NCBI RefSeq assembly: GCF_004322705.1
Contig: NZ_SIZZ01000001.1
Span: 2,187,213 to 2,251,212, forward strand
Length of the DNA: 64,000 bases
Origin: Dyella terrae
Lineage (GTDB): Bacteria; Pseudomonadota; Gammaproteobacteria; Xanthomonadales; Rhodanobacteraceae
Direction: 5' to 3'
Every line of letters begins with the position of its first letter. Within the stretch, counting starts at the first letter, position 1. The translations under genes and the position numbers were made by a program. The notes beneath the pieces were generated by a model that saw only the letters and a program-made list of their open reading frames with translations, was not told where the DNA came from and did no database searches. Below, in pieces: positions 42,052 to 51,424 of the stretch.

Positions 42052-43146
42052 TTACAGCACGCCGCGCTTCATCTGGTCACGCTCGATCGACTCGAAGAGC
42101 GCCTGGAAGTTGCCTTCGCCGAAGCCCTCGTTGCCCTTGCGCTGGATGATCTCGAAGAAGATCGGGCCGATGTTGTTCTGGGTGAATATCTGCAGCAGCT
42201 TGCGCTGCTTGGTCTCCGGATCGGCGTCGATCAGGATCTTGTTCTTCTTCAGGCGCGGCACGTCTTCGTTGTGATCGGGGATGCGCATGTCGATCACGTC
42301 GAAATAGGTTTCCGGCGTATCGAGGAACTCGACGCCCTGCTCGCGCATCGCTTCCACCGTGTCATAGATGTTGTCGGTAAAGCAGGCGATGTGCTGGATG
42401 CCTTCGCCGTGGTACGCGTCGAGGTATTCGTTGATCTGGCTCTTCGGATCGCTCGACTCGTTGAGCGGGATGCGCACGATGCCGTCCGGCGCGGTCATGG
42501 CCTTGGACACCAGGCCCGTCTTGGCGCCCTTGATGTCGAAGTAGCGGATCTCGCGGAAGTTGAACAGGCGCTCGTAGTAATCCGACCACTTCTGCATGTT
42601 GCCGAAGTAGAGGTTGTGCGTCAGGTGATCGATGAAGGTCAGGCCAAAACCCTTCGGGTGCGGGTCGACGCCGGCGATCGGCGCGTAGTCGCCGTCGTAA
42701 ATGCTGCCCTTGTCGCCGTACTGGTCGACCAGGTACAGCATGCAGTCGCCGATGCCCTTCACCACCGGGGCGTTCACCGCCTTGGTGGCTTCCTTGTGGT
42801 CGACCGGCTCGCCGCCATTGCCCAGCACGGTCAGGCGAACCTCGGCCGACGGCTTCTGGAAGCGGATGGCGAAACCGGCGGCGCAGGGGCCATGCTTGGC
42901 GGCGAAATCGGCCGCGAAGGAGTCCGGGTCTTCATTGACCAGCAGATTCACGTCACCCTGGCGATACACGGTGATGTCGCGGGTCTTATGCTTGAGCACA
43001 GCGGTGAAACCCATGTGCTTGAACAGTGCATGCAGCTCGCCGCCACGGCCTGCCGGTGCCGCGAACTCCACGAATTCGAAGCCGTTGATCCCCATGGGGT
43101 TCTCGAAAGTGGTGACCTGCATGCCAAGATTGGGCTGCGCGTTCAT
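42052..43146 (-). CDS. hppD: 4-Hydroxyphenylpyruvate dioxygenase, 364 aa
   Basis: The enzyme converts 4-hydroxyphenylpyruvate to homogentisate, the substrate of HmgA. Two VOC-type halves are present; the iron ligands lie in FIDHLTHNL, GIQHIACFT and GPIFFEIIQRKG. AGGAG precedes ATG 43146. It is divergent from the MarR gene at 43275, which likely controls it, and lies next to the hmgA operon, so the tyrosine pathway is clustered. Confidence 0.97.
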   Translation of the reverse strand: MNAQPNLGMQVTTFENPMGINGFEFVEFAAPAGRGGELHALFKHMGFTAVLKHKTRDITVYRQGDVNLLVNEDPDSFAADFAAKHGPCAAGFAIRFQKPSAEVRLTVLGNGGEPVDHKEATKAVNAPVVKGIGDCMLYLVDQYGDKGSIYDGDYAPIAGVDPHPKGFGLTFIDHLTHNLYFGNMQKWSDYYERLFNFREIRYFDIKGAKTGLVSKAMTAPDGIVRIPLNESSDPKSQINEYLDAYHGEGIQHIACFTDNIYDTVEAMREQGVEFLDTPETYFDVIDMRIPDHNEDVPRLKKNKILIDADPETKQRKLLQIFTQNNIGPIFFEIIQRKGNEGFGEGNFQALFESIERDQMKRGVL

Positions 43147-43267
43147 GGGGATCTCCTGAGCGGGTTCGTTGGCGCCCTGCCCGTGGGTAGGGAAGCGCGC
43201 CGGCGGCCTGGGCCGATGGCCGCCACGCCCTGTAGCGTGCGACCTCGGGTATAAGACTCGCGTTATA

Positions 43268-43281
43268 GTTACATATGAAAC
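43268..43281. promoter_or_regulatory. GTT-x-CATATG-x-AAC palindrome over the marR start
   Basis: GTTACATATGAAAC is symmetric except for one base pair and spans the ATG of the marR gene (43275). A MarR dimer bound here would block its own translation-start region and could reach the hppD promoter. Binding is inferred. Confidence 0.4.
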
Positions 43282-43763
43282 CATTTGCAAGGAGCGATGC
43301 AGCAGTGCCTGCCGATCACACGCCCGACCATGCGCCCCTGGAGCTGGAGCACTTCCTGCCCTACCGGCTATCGATCCTCTCCAACACGGTGAGCCAGTCG
43401 ATCGCCGACGACTACCAGAAAAGGTACGACCTGAGCATGACCGAATGGCGCGTGATGGCCGTGCTGGCGCGCTTCGAAGGCCTGTCAGCCCGCGAGGTGG
43501 CCGAGCGCACGGCGATGGACAAGGTGGCCGTCAGTCGCGCCCTCGCCCGCCTGGTCGAGGCCGGTCGCGTCCATCGCGGCACGCACGATGGCGACAAGCG
43601 CCGCTCCGTGCTGGCCCTCAGCGACGTCGGCTGGGAAGTCCATGACGTGGTGGCGCCCATGGCGCGTGCGCACGAGCGCGAACTGCTGGAAAAGCTCGAC
43701 GAGCAGGAGCGCGAGTGGCTCAACCGGATTCTCGACAAGCTGTCGCCGGTGGGCGGGTCGTAA
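43275..43763 (+). CDS. MarR-family transcriptional regulator, 162 aa
   Basis: The winged helix runs from LSMTEWRVMAVLARFEGLSA through VAERTAMDKVAVSRALARLV to the wing THDGDKRRSVLALS. Flanking helices form the dimer. It is divergent from hppD by 128 bases, so control of tyrosine or 4-hydroxyphenylpyruvate degradation is likely; MarR-type control of hppD is known in some proteobacteria. A strong terminator follows. Confidence 0.93.
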   Translation: MKPFARSDAAVPADHTPDHAPLELEHFLPYRLSILSNTVSQSIADDYQKRYDLSMTEWRVMAVLARFEGLSAREVAERTAMDKVAVSRALARLVEAGRVHRGTHDGDKRRSVLALSDVGWEVHDVVAPMARAHERELLEKLDEQEREWLNRILDKLSPVGGS

Positions 43764-43782
43764 AGCCTCCGCCAAGCCGGCA

Positions 43783-43816
43783 CAAAAAAAAGAGCCCGCG
43801 ATGCGGGCTCTTTTTG
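43783..43816. terminator. Bidirectional rho-independent terminator
   Basis: AGAGCCCGC and GCGGGCTCT form a 9-bp stem with loop GAT, flanked by eight A on the left and TTTTT on the right. It serves both the marR gene and the convergent POT transporter gene. Confidence 0.93.
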
Positions 43817-43834
43817 TTTCCAATGCGAGGCGCC

Positions 43835-45334
43835 TTACTTCACGCCATGCATCAGTCGCGCAATAAGCGGCGCGATCAGGAACAGCAGGGCGCCCGCGAT
43901 CGCCAGCAGCCAGAAGCCCCAGGTGTAACCGGACAGCGCCGAATGCACGGTCATGCCGCCTTCGCCGCTGATCAGACCGGCGAAGATGCCCGACAGGTTG
44001 TTACCGATACCCGTGGAGAGGAACCAACCACCCATGCCGAAACCGACAAGGCGGACCGGCGCCAGCTTGGTCACCATGGACAGGCCGATCGGAGACAGGC
44101 ACAGCTCACCCACCGACTGGATCACGTACACCATGAACAGCGTCCAGAAGGGGATCTTGCCCGCGTCGTTGACCATGCTGGACAAAGCGACCATCAGCAG
44201 CAGGAAGGCGAGGCCATTGAAGATCAGGCCCAGGCCGAACTTACGCGGGATCGACGGATTGTTCCGGCCCATCTTCAGCCAGAGCCAGGCCAGGATGGGA
44301 GCAATCGTGATGATGGCCAGCGAGTTGACCGACTGGAACCAGCCCACCGGGAAGATCCAGCCACCAAACGAGCGATCAACAATCTTGTCGGCAAGGAAGT
44401 TGAACGAGCTGCCGGCCTGCTCGAAGAACATCCAGAACAGCACGTTGAACACAAAGATCAGGAGCATCGCAATCGCACGATCGCGCGCCACTTTGCCCTC
44501 GCGAATACCTTCAGCGAGGATCAGGCCACAAAGCACCAGGAACATCGGTGCCAGCACCCACCAGTTAAGCATCGCGGCATCGATGGTCAGCAGGAAGTAA
44601 ACCGCCGGGATGGCCACCAGTGCGCCGACGAACGTCAGTAGCACGCGACCGGCACCTTCGCCACCCACGGGCGGACGACCAATGCTCTGAAGCTCGCGAC
44701 GGCCGAACCAGAACCACACCAGGCTCAGCAGCATGCCGATGCCCGACACGATGAACACGATTTTGTAGGCGGGCATGCCGTCGGACCCAAACACCTTGTC
44801 CGAAAGCCAGCCAGTAAGGATCGGCGAGATCATCGCGCCGAGGTTGATACCCATGTAGAAAATGGTGAAGCCCGAATCGCGGCGTTCATCGCCCTGACGA
44901 TACAGGCTGCCCACCATGGTCGAAATATTGGGCTTGAACAGGCCATTGCCCGCGATCACCGTCGCCAGGCCCAGCTTGAACACTTCCTCGTTCGGAATCG
45001 CGATCATGAACAGGCCAGCCGCCATGATGGCGGCTCCCAGCAGGATCGAGCGCTGATAGCCGATGACCCGATCAGCCACGTAGCCACCGAAGATCGCTGC
45101 CGCATACACGAGCGCCAGGTACGCACCATAGAGCTGGCTGGCCGGCTGCTCACCGGTTCCACTGCCCTGATAGAACTGGGCCACGATGTACAGGGTCAGC
45201 GCCCAGCGGATGCCGTAGAACGCAAAGCGTTCCCAGAATTCGGTCATGAAGAGCATCCACAACGGTCGTGGATGGCCCATGCGTTCGGGAAACGCCGGCA
45301 CCGCGGGTGCGGCGGTAGAGGTGGTGTCGGTCAT
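43835..45334 (-). CDS. POT/PTR-family proton-dependent oligopeptide transporter, 499 aa
   Basis: Twelve to fourteen membrane spans and the family motifs are present: EFWERFAFYGIRW near residue 32 (ExxER-type proton motif), FGGYVADRVIGYQ, and FTIFYMGINLGAMISP (FYxxINxG). GELCLSPIGLSMV lies in a C-terminal span. These carriers import di- and tripeptides with protons. Together with neighbours that degrade tyrosine and tryptophan it suits peptide use as carbon source. Confidence 0.95.
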   Translation of the reverse strand: MTDTTSTAAPAVPAFPERMGHPRPLWMLFMTEFWERFAFYGIRWALTLYIVAQFYQGSGTGEQPASQLYGAYLALVYAAAIFGGYVADRVIGYQRSILLGAAIMAAGLFMIAIPNEEVFKLGLATVIAGNGLFKPNISTMVGSLYRQGDERRDSGFTIFYMGINLGAMISPILTGWLSDKVFGSDGMPAYKIVFIVSGIGMLLSLVWFWFGRRELQSIGRPPVGGEGAGRVLLTFVGALVAIPAVYFLLTIDAAMLNWWVLAPMFLVLCGLILAEGIREGKVARDRAIAMLLIFVFNVLFWMFFEQAGSSFNFLADKIVDRSFGGWIFPVGWFQSVNSLAIITIAPILAWLWLKMGRNNPSIPRKFGLGLIFNGLAFLLLMVALSSMVNDAGKIPFWTLFMVYVIQSVGELCLSPIGLSMVTKLAPVRLVGFGMGGWFLSTGIGNNLSGIFAGLISGEGGMTVHSALSGYTWGFWLLAIAGALLFLIAPLIARLMHGVK

Positions 45335-45504
45335 GCTGGCCCCTTGGGTCGTACGGAGGTCAGATCGGCACTCGCGTGCGGATCAAATGGAATTCTCCGG
45401 GCAGTAGTAACCGGCAGCGGCCTTTGACGTCAATTGCAGCGCAGCATGAATCGGATGGTTCTTAGGGACCTTGGGGGTGTAAGGCGTTAGAACGAAGTTA
45501 GGGC

Positions 45505-46353
45505 TCAGGTCCCGAGCACAGTGCGGACATCCAGCAGTTCGGGAAAGAACTCCAGGTCCAGCGCCTTCTTCAGGAACGACACGCCCGACGAACCGCCGGT
45601 GCCACGGCGATGGCCGATGATGCGTTCGACCGTTTTCATATGGCGGAAACGCCAAAGCTGGAAACTGCCCTCCACATCCACCAGCTGCTCGCACATGTGG
45701 TATTCGGGCCAGTACTCCGCACGGTTCTCATAGATGCGCTTGAACACCGGCAACAGGCCTTCGTGGCGCGTATGCGGCTGGCTCCAGTCGCGCGCCAGCA
45801 GTTCGGCCGGGACGGCATGACCGCGCCGGCCCAGGTAGGCCAGGAATTCGTCGTAAAGACCCGGGGCGTCAAGCACCGCCTGCAGGGCCGATTGCGCCGC
45901 CGGGTCGTGCGCAAACACCGCCAGCATCTGGGCGTTCTTGTTACCCAGCAGGAACTCGATCTGGCGGTACTGGAGCGACTGGAAGCCCGAGGACGGGCCC
46001 AGGATGTCGCGGAATTCCAGATACTCGGAGGGGGTAAGCGTCTCCAGGACGCCCCACTGCTCGAACAGCTGCCGCTGCACCTGCTTCACCCGTGCCAGGA
46101 TCTTCAGGCAGGGGTCCAGGTCGTCCCGCTTGAGGTGCGCGATGGCGGACTTCAGCTCGTGGATGATCAGCTTCATCCACAGCTCCGCCACCTGGTGCTG
46201 CACGATGAACAACATCTCGTCGTGGTGCGGGGGCTGGCTCTGGGGCTGCTGGGCACTGAGGAGCACGTCCAGGCGCAGGTAGCCGCCATAGGTGAGCCGT
46301 CCGTTCAGGTCCAGCTCGATGCCGGCCTCCAGGTCACGCCGATTGTCCGTCAT
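45505..46353 (-). CDS. kynA: Tryptophan 2,3-dioxygenase, 282 aa
   Basis: The haem enzyme converts tryptophan to N-formylkynurenine. [48 protein letters not shown], and [20 protein letters not shown] with the proximal His followed by [11 protein letters not shown] are all conserved. ATG 46353 fits the family start; the upstream Shine-Dalgarno is weak. Other kynurenine-pathway genes are not seen in the window. Confidence 0.96.
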   Translation of the reverse strand: MTDNRRDLEAGIELDLNGRLTYGGYLRLDVLLSAQQPQSQPPHHDEMLFIVQHQVAELWMKLIIHELKSAIAHLKRDDLDPCLKILARVKQVQRQLFEQWGVLETLTPSEYLEFRDILGPSSGFQSLQYRQIEFLLGNKNAQMLAVFAHDPAAQSALQAVLDAPGLYDEFLAYLGRRGHAVPAELLARDWSQPHTRHEGLLPVFKRIYENRAEYWPEYHMCEQLVDVEGSFQLWRFRHMKTVERIIGHRRGTGGSSGVSFLKKALDLEFFPELLDVRTVLGT

Positions 46354-46615
46354 GAGGTTCGTTCTGGCGGGAAAGGTCGCATGGTAACCGGGTTGGGCAC
46401 GCCGCTCGAAACCCTTGCGCAAGGTCCTGCGGTTAAAGGCAAATCCCCTCCTCAGTACCGCCGCGAATGCTGCGGCGTACCTTGCGGCGCAACATCCCCT
46501 CCTGATATCAAATGCGGTCTTGTCCGGGCCTTTTGTGCGCGCTTGACCTCACTGGATGGGTCGCCGCCGTTCCCGCACCTCACACCCATTCCCCTACTCA
46601 CTCCGGGAGCGAGTC

Positions 46616-47701
46616 GTGTCCATCGCCGCCAAGTTTGAAATCGAATATCTGCAGTACCTCGATGCCGAAGGCAACCAGGTCCGTGACGACCTGCCAGCAT
46701 TCGCAAGTGATCTCGACCACATGGTCGAGCTGTACAAGCTGATGTTGTCCACGCGCGTGTTCGACGCCAAGTCGGTCGCCTTGCAGCGCACCGGCAAGCT
46801 CGGCACCTACGCCAGCTGCCTGGGCCATGAAGCGGCCCACGTCGGCATCGGCAGCGCCATGAAGCCCGAAGACGTGCTCGCGCCGAGCTACCGCGAATAC
46901 GGCGCCCAGCTGTATCGCGGCGTGCAGCCGCGCGAGGTCTACATGTACTGGGGCGGCGACGAGCGCGGCAACGACTACCAGAAGGAACCGGCGCGCCACG
47001 ACTTTGCGTGGTCGGTGCCGATCGCCACGCAGTGCCTGCACGCCGCCGGCTCCGCGCTGGCGTTCAAGATCCGCAACGAGAAGCGCGTGGCCGTGTGCAC
47101 CATCGGTGACGGCGGCTCGTCCAAGGGCGACTTCTACGGCGCCATCAACATCGTCGGCGCGCAGAACCTGCCGATGGTCGCGGTGATCGTCAACAACCAG
47201 TGGGCCATCTCGGTGCCGCGCAAGATCCAGTCCGGCGCACCGACGCTTGCCCAGAAGGGCATCGCGGCCGGCCTGTTCTCCATCCAGGTCGACGGCAACG
47301 ACATCATCGCCGTGCGCAAGGCCATGGAAGACGCGCTCGAACGCGCGCGCAACGGTGAAGGCGGCTCGGTGATCGAAGCGGTGACCTACCGCCTCGCCGA
47401 CCACACCACCGCCGACGACGCCCGTCGTTACCGCGGCGAGCAGGAAGTGAAGGACGCCTGGGCACGTGAGCCGATGAAGCGCCTGCGCAACTGGCTGGTC
47501 GCCAAGGGCGTGTGGGACGACGCCAAGGAAGAAGCCTGGAAGGCCGAGTGCGACGAGTGGATGGATAACGAGGTGAATGCTTACCTCGAGACCAAGACCC
47601 AGCCGGTCACCGCGATGTTCGATTACACCTTTGCCGAAGTGCCGGCGGATCTCGCCAAGCAGCGCGACCTCGCCATTTCGCTCGACAAGAAGGCTCACTA
47701 A
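46616..47701 (+). CDS. pdhA: E1 component alpha subunit of a 2-oxo acid dehydrogenase (PDH type)
   Basis: E1 decarboxylates the 2-oxo acid on thiamine diphosphate. GTYASCLGHEAAHVGIGSAM, the TPP motif from GDGGSSKGDF to VNNQWAIS, the phosphorylation-loop equivalent and HTTADDARRYR are conserved. GTG 46616 has GGGAG upstream; the 361-residue product fits. E1beta follows 3 bases later and E2 after that. The substrate could be pyruvate or branched-chain 2-oxo acids; sequence style favours the acetyl-transferring type. Confidence 0.9.
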   Translation: MSIAAKFEIEYLQYLDAEGNQVRDDLPAFASDLDHMVELYKLMLSTRVFDAKSVALQRTGKLGTYASCLGHEAAHVGIGSAMKPEDVLAPSYREYGAQLYRGVQPREVYMYWGGDERGNDYQKEPARHDFAWSVPIATQCLHAAGSALAFKIRNEKRVAVCTIGDGGSSKGDFYGAINIVGAQNLPMVAVIVNNQWAISVPRKIQSGAPTLAQKGIAAGLFSIQVDGNDIIAVRKAMEDALERARNGEGGSVIEAVTYRLADHTTADDARRYRGEQEVKDAWAREPMKRLRNWLVAKGVWDDAKEEAWKAECDEWMDNEVNAYLETKTQPVTAMFDYTFAEVPADLAKQRDLAISLDKKAH

Positions 47702-47704
47702 GTC

Positions 47705-48685
47705 ATGGCACAAATCACTCTCATCGAAGCCGTCACCCAGGCGCTTGCGTATGAAATGGCACACGACGAAAGCGTCGTGGTGCTGGGCGAAGACGTCGGC
47801 GTGAACGGCGGCGTGTTCCGCGCCACCCAGGGCCTGCAGGAAAAGTTCGGCGAACTGCGCGTGCTCGACACGCCGCTGGACGAAACCACCATCGCCGGCG
47901 TCACCGTGGGCATGGCTGCCCAGGGCATGAAGCCGGTCGCCGAAGCGCAGTTCGAAGGCTTCATCTACCCGATGATGGAGCAGATCGCGTGCCACGCCGC
48001 GCGCCTGCGCAACCGCACGCGCGGTCGCATCACCGTGCCGGCCGTGTGGCGCGCACCGTGGGGCGGCGGCATTCGTGCGCCGGAACATCACTCCGAAGCC
48101 AACGAACATCTGTTCACCAACATCCCGGGCCTGCGCGTGGTGATGCCGTCATCACCGGCGCGCGCCTATGGCCTGCTGCTCGCCGCCATCCGCGATCCGG
48201 ATCCGGTGATGTTCTTCGAGCCCAAGCGCATCTATCGCCAGTACAAGGAAGAAGTGCCGGATGACGGCGAGGCTCTGCCGCTGGACGTGTGCTTCGTGCT
48301 GCGCGACGGCACCGACGTCACCATCGTCACCTGGGGCGCCCAGGTGAAGGAAGCGCTGGAAGCCGCCGACGCCCTCGCCGCCGACGGCATCAGCGCCGAG
48401 GTGATCGACGTGGCCACGCTGACCCCGCTCGACTTCGACACCATCGCCGAGTCGGTACAGAAGACCGGCCGCTGCGTGATCGTGCACGAAGCTCCGAAGA
48501 CCGCCGGTTTCGGTGCCGAAATCGCCGCGCGCCTGGCCGAGGAATGCATGTACGACCTGCTGGCTCCAGTCGAGCGCGTCACCGGCTACGACACGCACAT
48601 CCCGCTGTTCCGCCTGGAAATGAAGTACCTGCCGAGCACCGAACGCGTCGTCGAAGCCGCCAAGCGCACCCTGGCTGCAAGCTGA
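47705..48685 (+). CDS. pdhB: E1 component beta subunit of the 2-oxo acid dehydrogenase
   Basis: The 326-residue protein shows the transketolase-like pyrimidine domain (VVVLGEDVGVNGGVFRAT, EAQFEGFIYPMMEQI, PWGGGIRAPEHHSEA) and the C-terminal domain with VTIVTWGAQVKEALEA and VIVHEAPKTAGFGAEIA. It pairs with the alpha subunit to build the E1 heterotetramer. The gene begins 3 bases after pdhA. A 127-base gap with a large hairpin separates it from E2. Confidence 0.93.
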   Translation: MAQITLIEAVTQALAYEMAHDESVVVLGEDVGVNGGVFRATQGLQEKFGELRVLDTPLDETTIAGVTVGMAAQGMKPVAEAQFEGFIYPMMEQIACHAARLRNRTRGRITVPAVWRAPWGGGIRAPEHHSEANEHLFTNIPGLRVVMPSSPARAYGLLLAAIRDPDPVMFFEPKRIYRQYKEEVPDDGEALPLDVCFVLRDGTDVTIVTWGAQVKEALEAADALAADGISAEVIDVATLTPLDFDTIAESVQKTGRCVIVHEAPKTAGFGAEIAARLAEECMYDLLAPVERVTGYDTHIPLFRLEMKYLPSTERVVEAAKRTLAAS

Positions 48686-48689
48686 GAGC

Positions 48690-48784
48690 GTGAATGGTGA
48701 ATAGAACATAGTGAATGGGAAGAGCGCGGCGCGGAAAATCCGCAACACGCCGCTCTCCCCATTCACCATTCACCATTAACTATT
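48690..48784. repeat. Hairpin with GGTGAAT direct repeats between E1beta and E2
   Basis: GTGAATGGGAAGAGC...GGCG at 48711-48731 pairs with its inverted copy at 48748-48766, and GGTGAAT motifs repeat on both outer flanks (two on the left, two or three on the right as ATTCACC). It fills the gap within the operon. It may attenuate or stabilise the transcript; no T run follows. Confidence 0.75.
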
Positions 48785-48812
48785 TACCCCTTCAAAGTCC
48801 GGAATCCACAAC

Positions 48813-50204
48813 ATGGCCGACATCAAGACATTCCACCTGCCCGACCTCGGCGAAGGCTTGCCCGACGCCACTATCGTCGAATGGCATGTGAAGGAAGGCG
48901 ACTACATCAAGCTCGATGCCCCGCTGGCTTCGATGGAAACGGCCAAGGCCGTGGTGGACGTGCCGTCGCCGTACACCGGCACGGTCAAGAAGCTCTACGG
49001 CGCCCCGGGCGACATCATCGAAACCGGTTCGGCCCTGGCCGACTTCGAGCCCGATCCGAACGCCAAGCAGCGCGCCGAAGCCGAGTCGACCGGCCATCAC
49101 CATGGCCCGAAGAAGAGCGTGGGCAGCCCGGCCGCCGATGACGCAGCCAAGGTCGTGGCGTCCGATGAAGGCGGCGAAGTGGAAACCGCCACCAAGGCCG
49201 ATCGTGAAGACGAAGGCACCGTCGTTGGCGCGATGATCAGCGGCAATGCCGTGCACGTGGAACAGGTCAGCAGCGCCGGTGGCGTGAAGGCCGTCCCGGC
49301 CGTGCGCGCACTCGCCAAGAAGCTCAAGGTCGACCTCGCCCGCGTCCGCGCCACCGGCGCCGACGGCGTGATCACCATGAAGGACGTGAAGGACGCCGCC
49401 GCCAATGGCAGCGCCGCGCTCGGTGCCGCCCCGGCCCGTGCCGTGCCCGCCTCGGCCGGTCGCCACCTGGCGCCGGAACTGCCGGAGCCGGGCCCTGCCC
49501 CGAGCCGCACCCCCGTGTCGCTCGCCGGCAAGCCGGTGCGCACCGCCCCGCCGAGCCAGCAGGCCAGCGGCCAGCCGGAACAGCTCAAGGGCGTGCGTCG
49601 CAACATGGCCCGCGTGATGGCCGAAGCCCACGCCAACGTGGTGCCCACCACGCTGGTCGATGACGCCGACCTGCACGCCTGGATCGGCAAGCAGGACATC
49701 ACCGCCCGCCTGATCCGCGCCATCGTTGCCGCGTGCAAGGCCGTGCCGGCCCTCAATGCCTGGTTCGACGGCAAGAACCTCACCCGCACGCTGCATCCGC
49801 ACGTGGACATCGGCATCGCCGTGGACACCGACGACGGCCTGTTCGTGCCGGCCCTGCGCAACGCCGACGTGCTCGACGGCGCTGGCGTGCGTGCGGCGAT
49901 CAAGCGTCTGCGTTCGCAGGTGGAAGATCGCTCGATTCCGGCATCGGAACTGTCGGGCTACACCATCAGCCTGTCGAACTTCGGCATGTTCGCCGGTCGC
50001 TACGCGACGCCGGTGGTGGTGCCGCCGACCGTCGCCATCATCGGCGCCGGCAAGCTGTGCCACGACGTCGTCGCCGTGATGGGTGGCATCGAAGTGCATC
50101 GCCGCATGCCGATCAGCCTCACCTTCGATCACCGCGCCGCCACCGGTGGTGAAGCGGCACGCTTCCTGAAGGCACTGCTCGACGATCTCGCTGCACCGAA
50201 CTGA
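48813..50204 (+). CDS. Dihydrolipoamide acyltransferase E2 component, 463 aa
   Basis: Domains in order: a lipoyl domain (residues 1-80) with the lipoylated lysine in METAKAVVDVPSP, an Ala/Asp/Lys-rich linker, the E3-binding domain (VKAVPAVRALAKKLKVDLAR, ATGADGVITMKDV), a second Pro/Ala linker, and the acyltransferase core ending SLTFDHRAATGGEAARF with catalytic His. A single lipoyl domain is present. E3 is not in the window. It is the third gene of the E1alpha-E1beta-E2 operon. Confidence 0.93.
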   Translation: MADIKTFHLPDLGEGLPDATIVEWHVKEGDYIKLDAPLASMETAKAVVDVPSPYTGTVKKLYGAPGDIIETGSALADFEPDPNAKQRAEAESTGHHHGPKKSVGSPAADDAAKVVASDEGGEVETATKADREDEGTVVGAMISGNAVHVEQVSSAGGVKAVPAVRALAKKLKVDLARVRATGADGVITMKDVKDAAANGSAALGAAPARAVPASAGRHLAPELPEPGPAPSRTPVSLAGKPVRTAPPSQQASGQPEQLKGVRRNMARVMAEAHANVVPTTLVDDADLHAWIGKQDITARLIRAIVAACKAVPALNAWFDGKNLTRTLHPHVDIGIAVDTDDGLFVPALRNADVLDGAGVRAAIKRLRSQVEDRSIPASELSGYTISLSNFGMFAGRYATPVVVPPTVAIIGAGKLCHDVVAVMGGIEVHRRMPISLTFDHRAATGGEAARFLKALLDDLAAPN

Positions 50205-50225
50205 TCGCCGCAAGACGATCGACGA

Positions 50226-50254
50226 AAGGGCGCCCTGGTGGCGCCCTTTTTTTT
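50226..50254 (+). terminator. Rho-independent terminator behind E2
   Basis: AAGGGCGCC and GGCGCCCTT enclose CTGGT and are followed by eight T, 22 bases past the E2 stop. Confidence 0.93.
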
Positions 50255-50397
50255 CGCCATTCGCACGGCCGCGCAAGACGCTCGTGAACAAAGTCCGAGC
50301 AACCCCAAGCGACAGCTCCGGGAAAGCACCCCGACGATACTTTCGCGTAACAAGCGCTCGACTAGGCTTGCGCTTCCCCGTCGCGGAGCACGCGTCC

Positions 50398-50781
50398 ATG
50401 CATCACAGCCGCTTGTCCAACCTGGTCATTGACTGCCGCACGGATGATCTGAAGGAAGCCACGGAGTTCTGGAGCAAGGCGCTCGGAAAACCGGTCGTCT
50501 CCTTCGATCAGGATGGCGACGGCAAGTATGCGGAACTGGCCACGATGGACGACGAGATGGCGGTGTTGCTCCAACGCGTGGACCACGAAAGCCGCGTGCA
50601 CCTGGACATCGAAACCGACGACCTCGATGCAGAAGTCGGTCGACTGGAAAAACTCGGTGCGAAACGCCTGGATTTCCTGCACGGCCGCTGGTGGGTGATG
50701 CAGGCACCGAGCGGGCATCGATTCTGCGTCGTGCAACGACAGCGCGAATCCTTCGGCCCCCATCTCAATCGCTGGGACTGA
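50398..50781 (+). CDS. VOC family protein, 127 aa
   Basis: LSNLVIDCRTDDLKEATEFW, the alternating LATMDDEMAVLLQRV and the terminal GRWWVMQAPSGHRFCVVQ are typical of single-module VOC proteins. The first strand ends at Cys13 instead of a common His. ATG 50398 fits the family start; the earlier frame lies in the terminator region. The AlkB-like gene starts 19 bases after it, so they may share a transcript. Confidence 0.87.
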   Translation: MHHSRLSNLVIDCRTDDLKEATEFWSKALGKPVVSFDQDGDGKYAELATMDDEMAVLLQRVDHESRVHLDIETDDLDAEVGRLEKLGAKRLDFLHGRWWVMQAPSGHRFCVVQRQRESFGPHLNRWD

Positions 50782-50800
50782 CGGAACGTAGCCTGCCACC

Positions 50801-51394
50801 ATGCAAGCCTCCTTCTTCGACAACGGCCCCCGCAGCTTCATCGACGACGCCACCGGTCCGCTGGTGTATTACCCCGACGTGGTCGGAGGCGACATCGCCG
50901 ATGCGTGGCACGCTCAGCTGTTTCGCCAGATCGACTGGCGCTTTAGTTCGCGCATGATGTACGAGCGCGTCGTCGAGGTGCCGCGCCTGCACACGCACTA
51001 TCGCCTGGACGATGCTTCGCTGCCGGAAGTCGTGACCGAAGCTCTGGCAGTGGTCCGCAGCTATGTCGATGCGCCGTTCAACAGTGTTGGCCTCAACCTC
51101 TATCGTGATGAGAACGACAGCGTCGCTCCACACAACGACCGACTCGACGGACTGGTCGAAGGTGAACCGATCGTCCTGCTGTCACTGGGTGCCGTCCGGC
51201 AACTGGTGGTCCGGCGCAAGGAGCCTCCCCATCGCAAGCTCACCATCGACATGGAACCGGGCAGCCTGCTGGTGATGGGATGGTCGACACAGCTTCATTA
51301 CGACCACGGCATTCCCAAACTGAAACACCGCACGGGTTCGCGCATCAGCCTGGCCTTTCGCGTGCGAAAGCCTGATCAGAACACGGACGACTGA
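50801..51394 (+). CDS. AlkB-like 2-oxoglutarate/Fe(II) oxygenase, 197 aa
   Basis: The iron ligands are H111 and D113 in APHNDRLDG and the His in HYDHGIPK; GSRISLAFR provides the 2-oxoglutarate Arg. FNSVGLNLYRDENDSVAPHND and LLSLGAVRQLVVRRK are diagnostic of AlkB-type demethylases, which repair alkylated bases in DNA or RNA. Length is that of the ALKBH2/3-like bacterial subgroup. It is cytosolic. Confidence 0.93.
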   Translation: MQASFFDNGPRSFIDDATGPLVYYPDVVGGDIADAWHAQLFRQIDWRFSSRMMYERVVEVPRLHTHYRLDDASLPEVVTEALAVVRSYVDAPFNSVGLNLYRDENDSVAPHNDRLDGLVEGEPIVLLSLGAVRQLVVRRKEPPHRKLTIDMEPGSLLVMGWSTQLHYDHGIPKLKHRTGSRISLAFRVRKPDQNTDD

Positions 51395-51424
51395 ACACGC
51401 CAACGAGCAACGCGCGATGACCTG

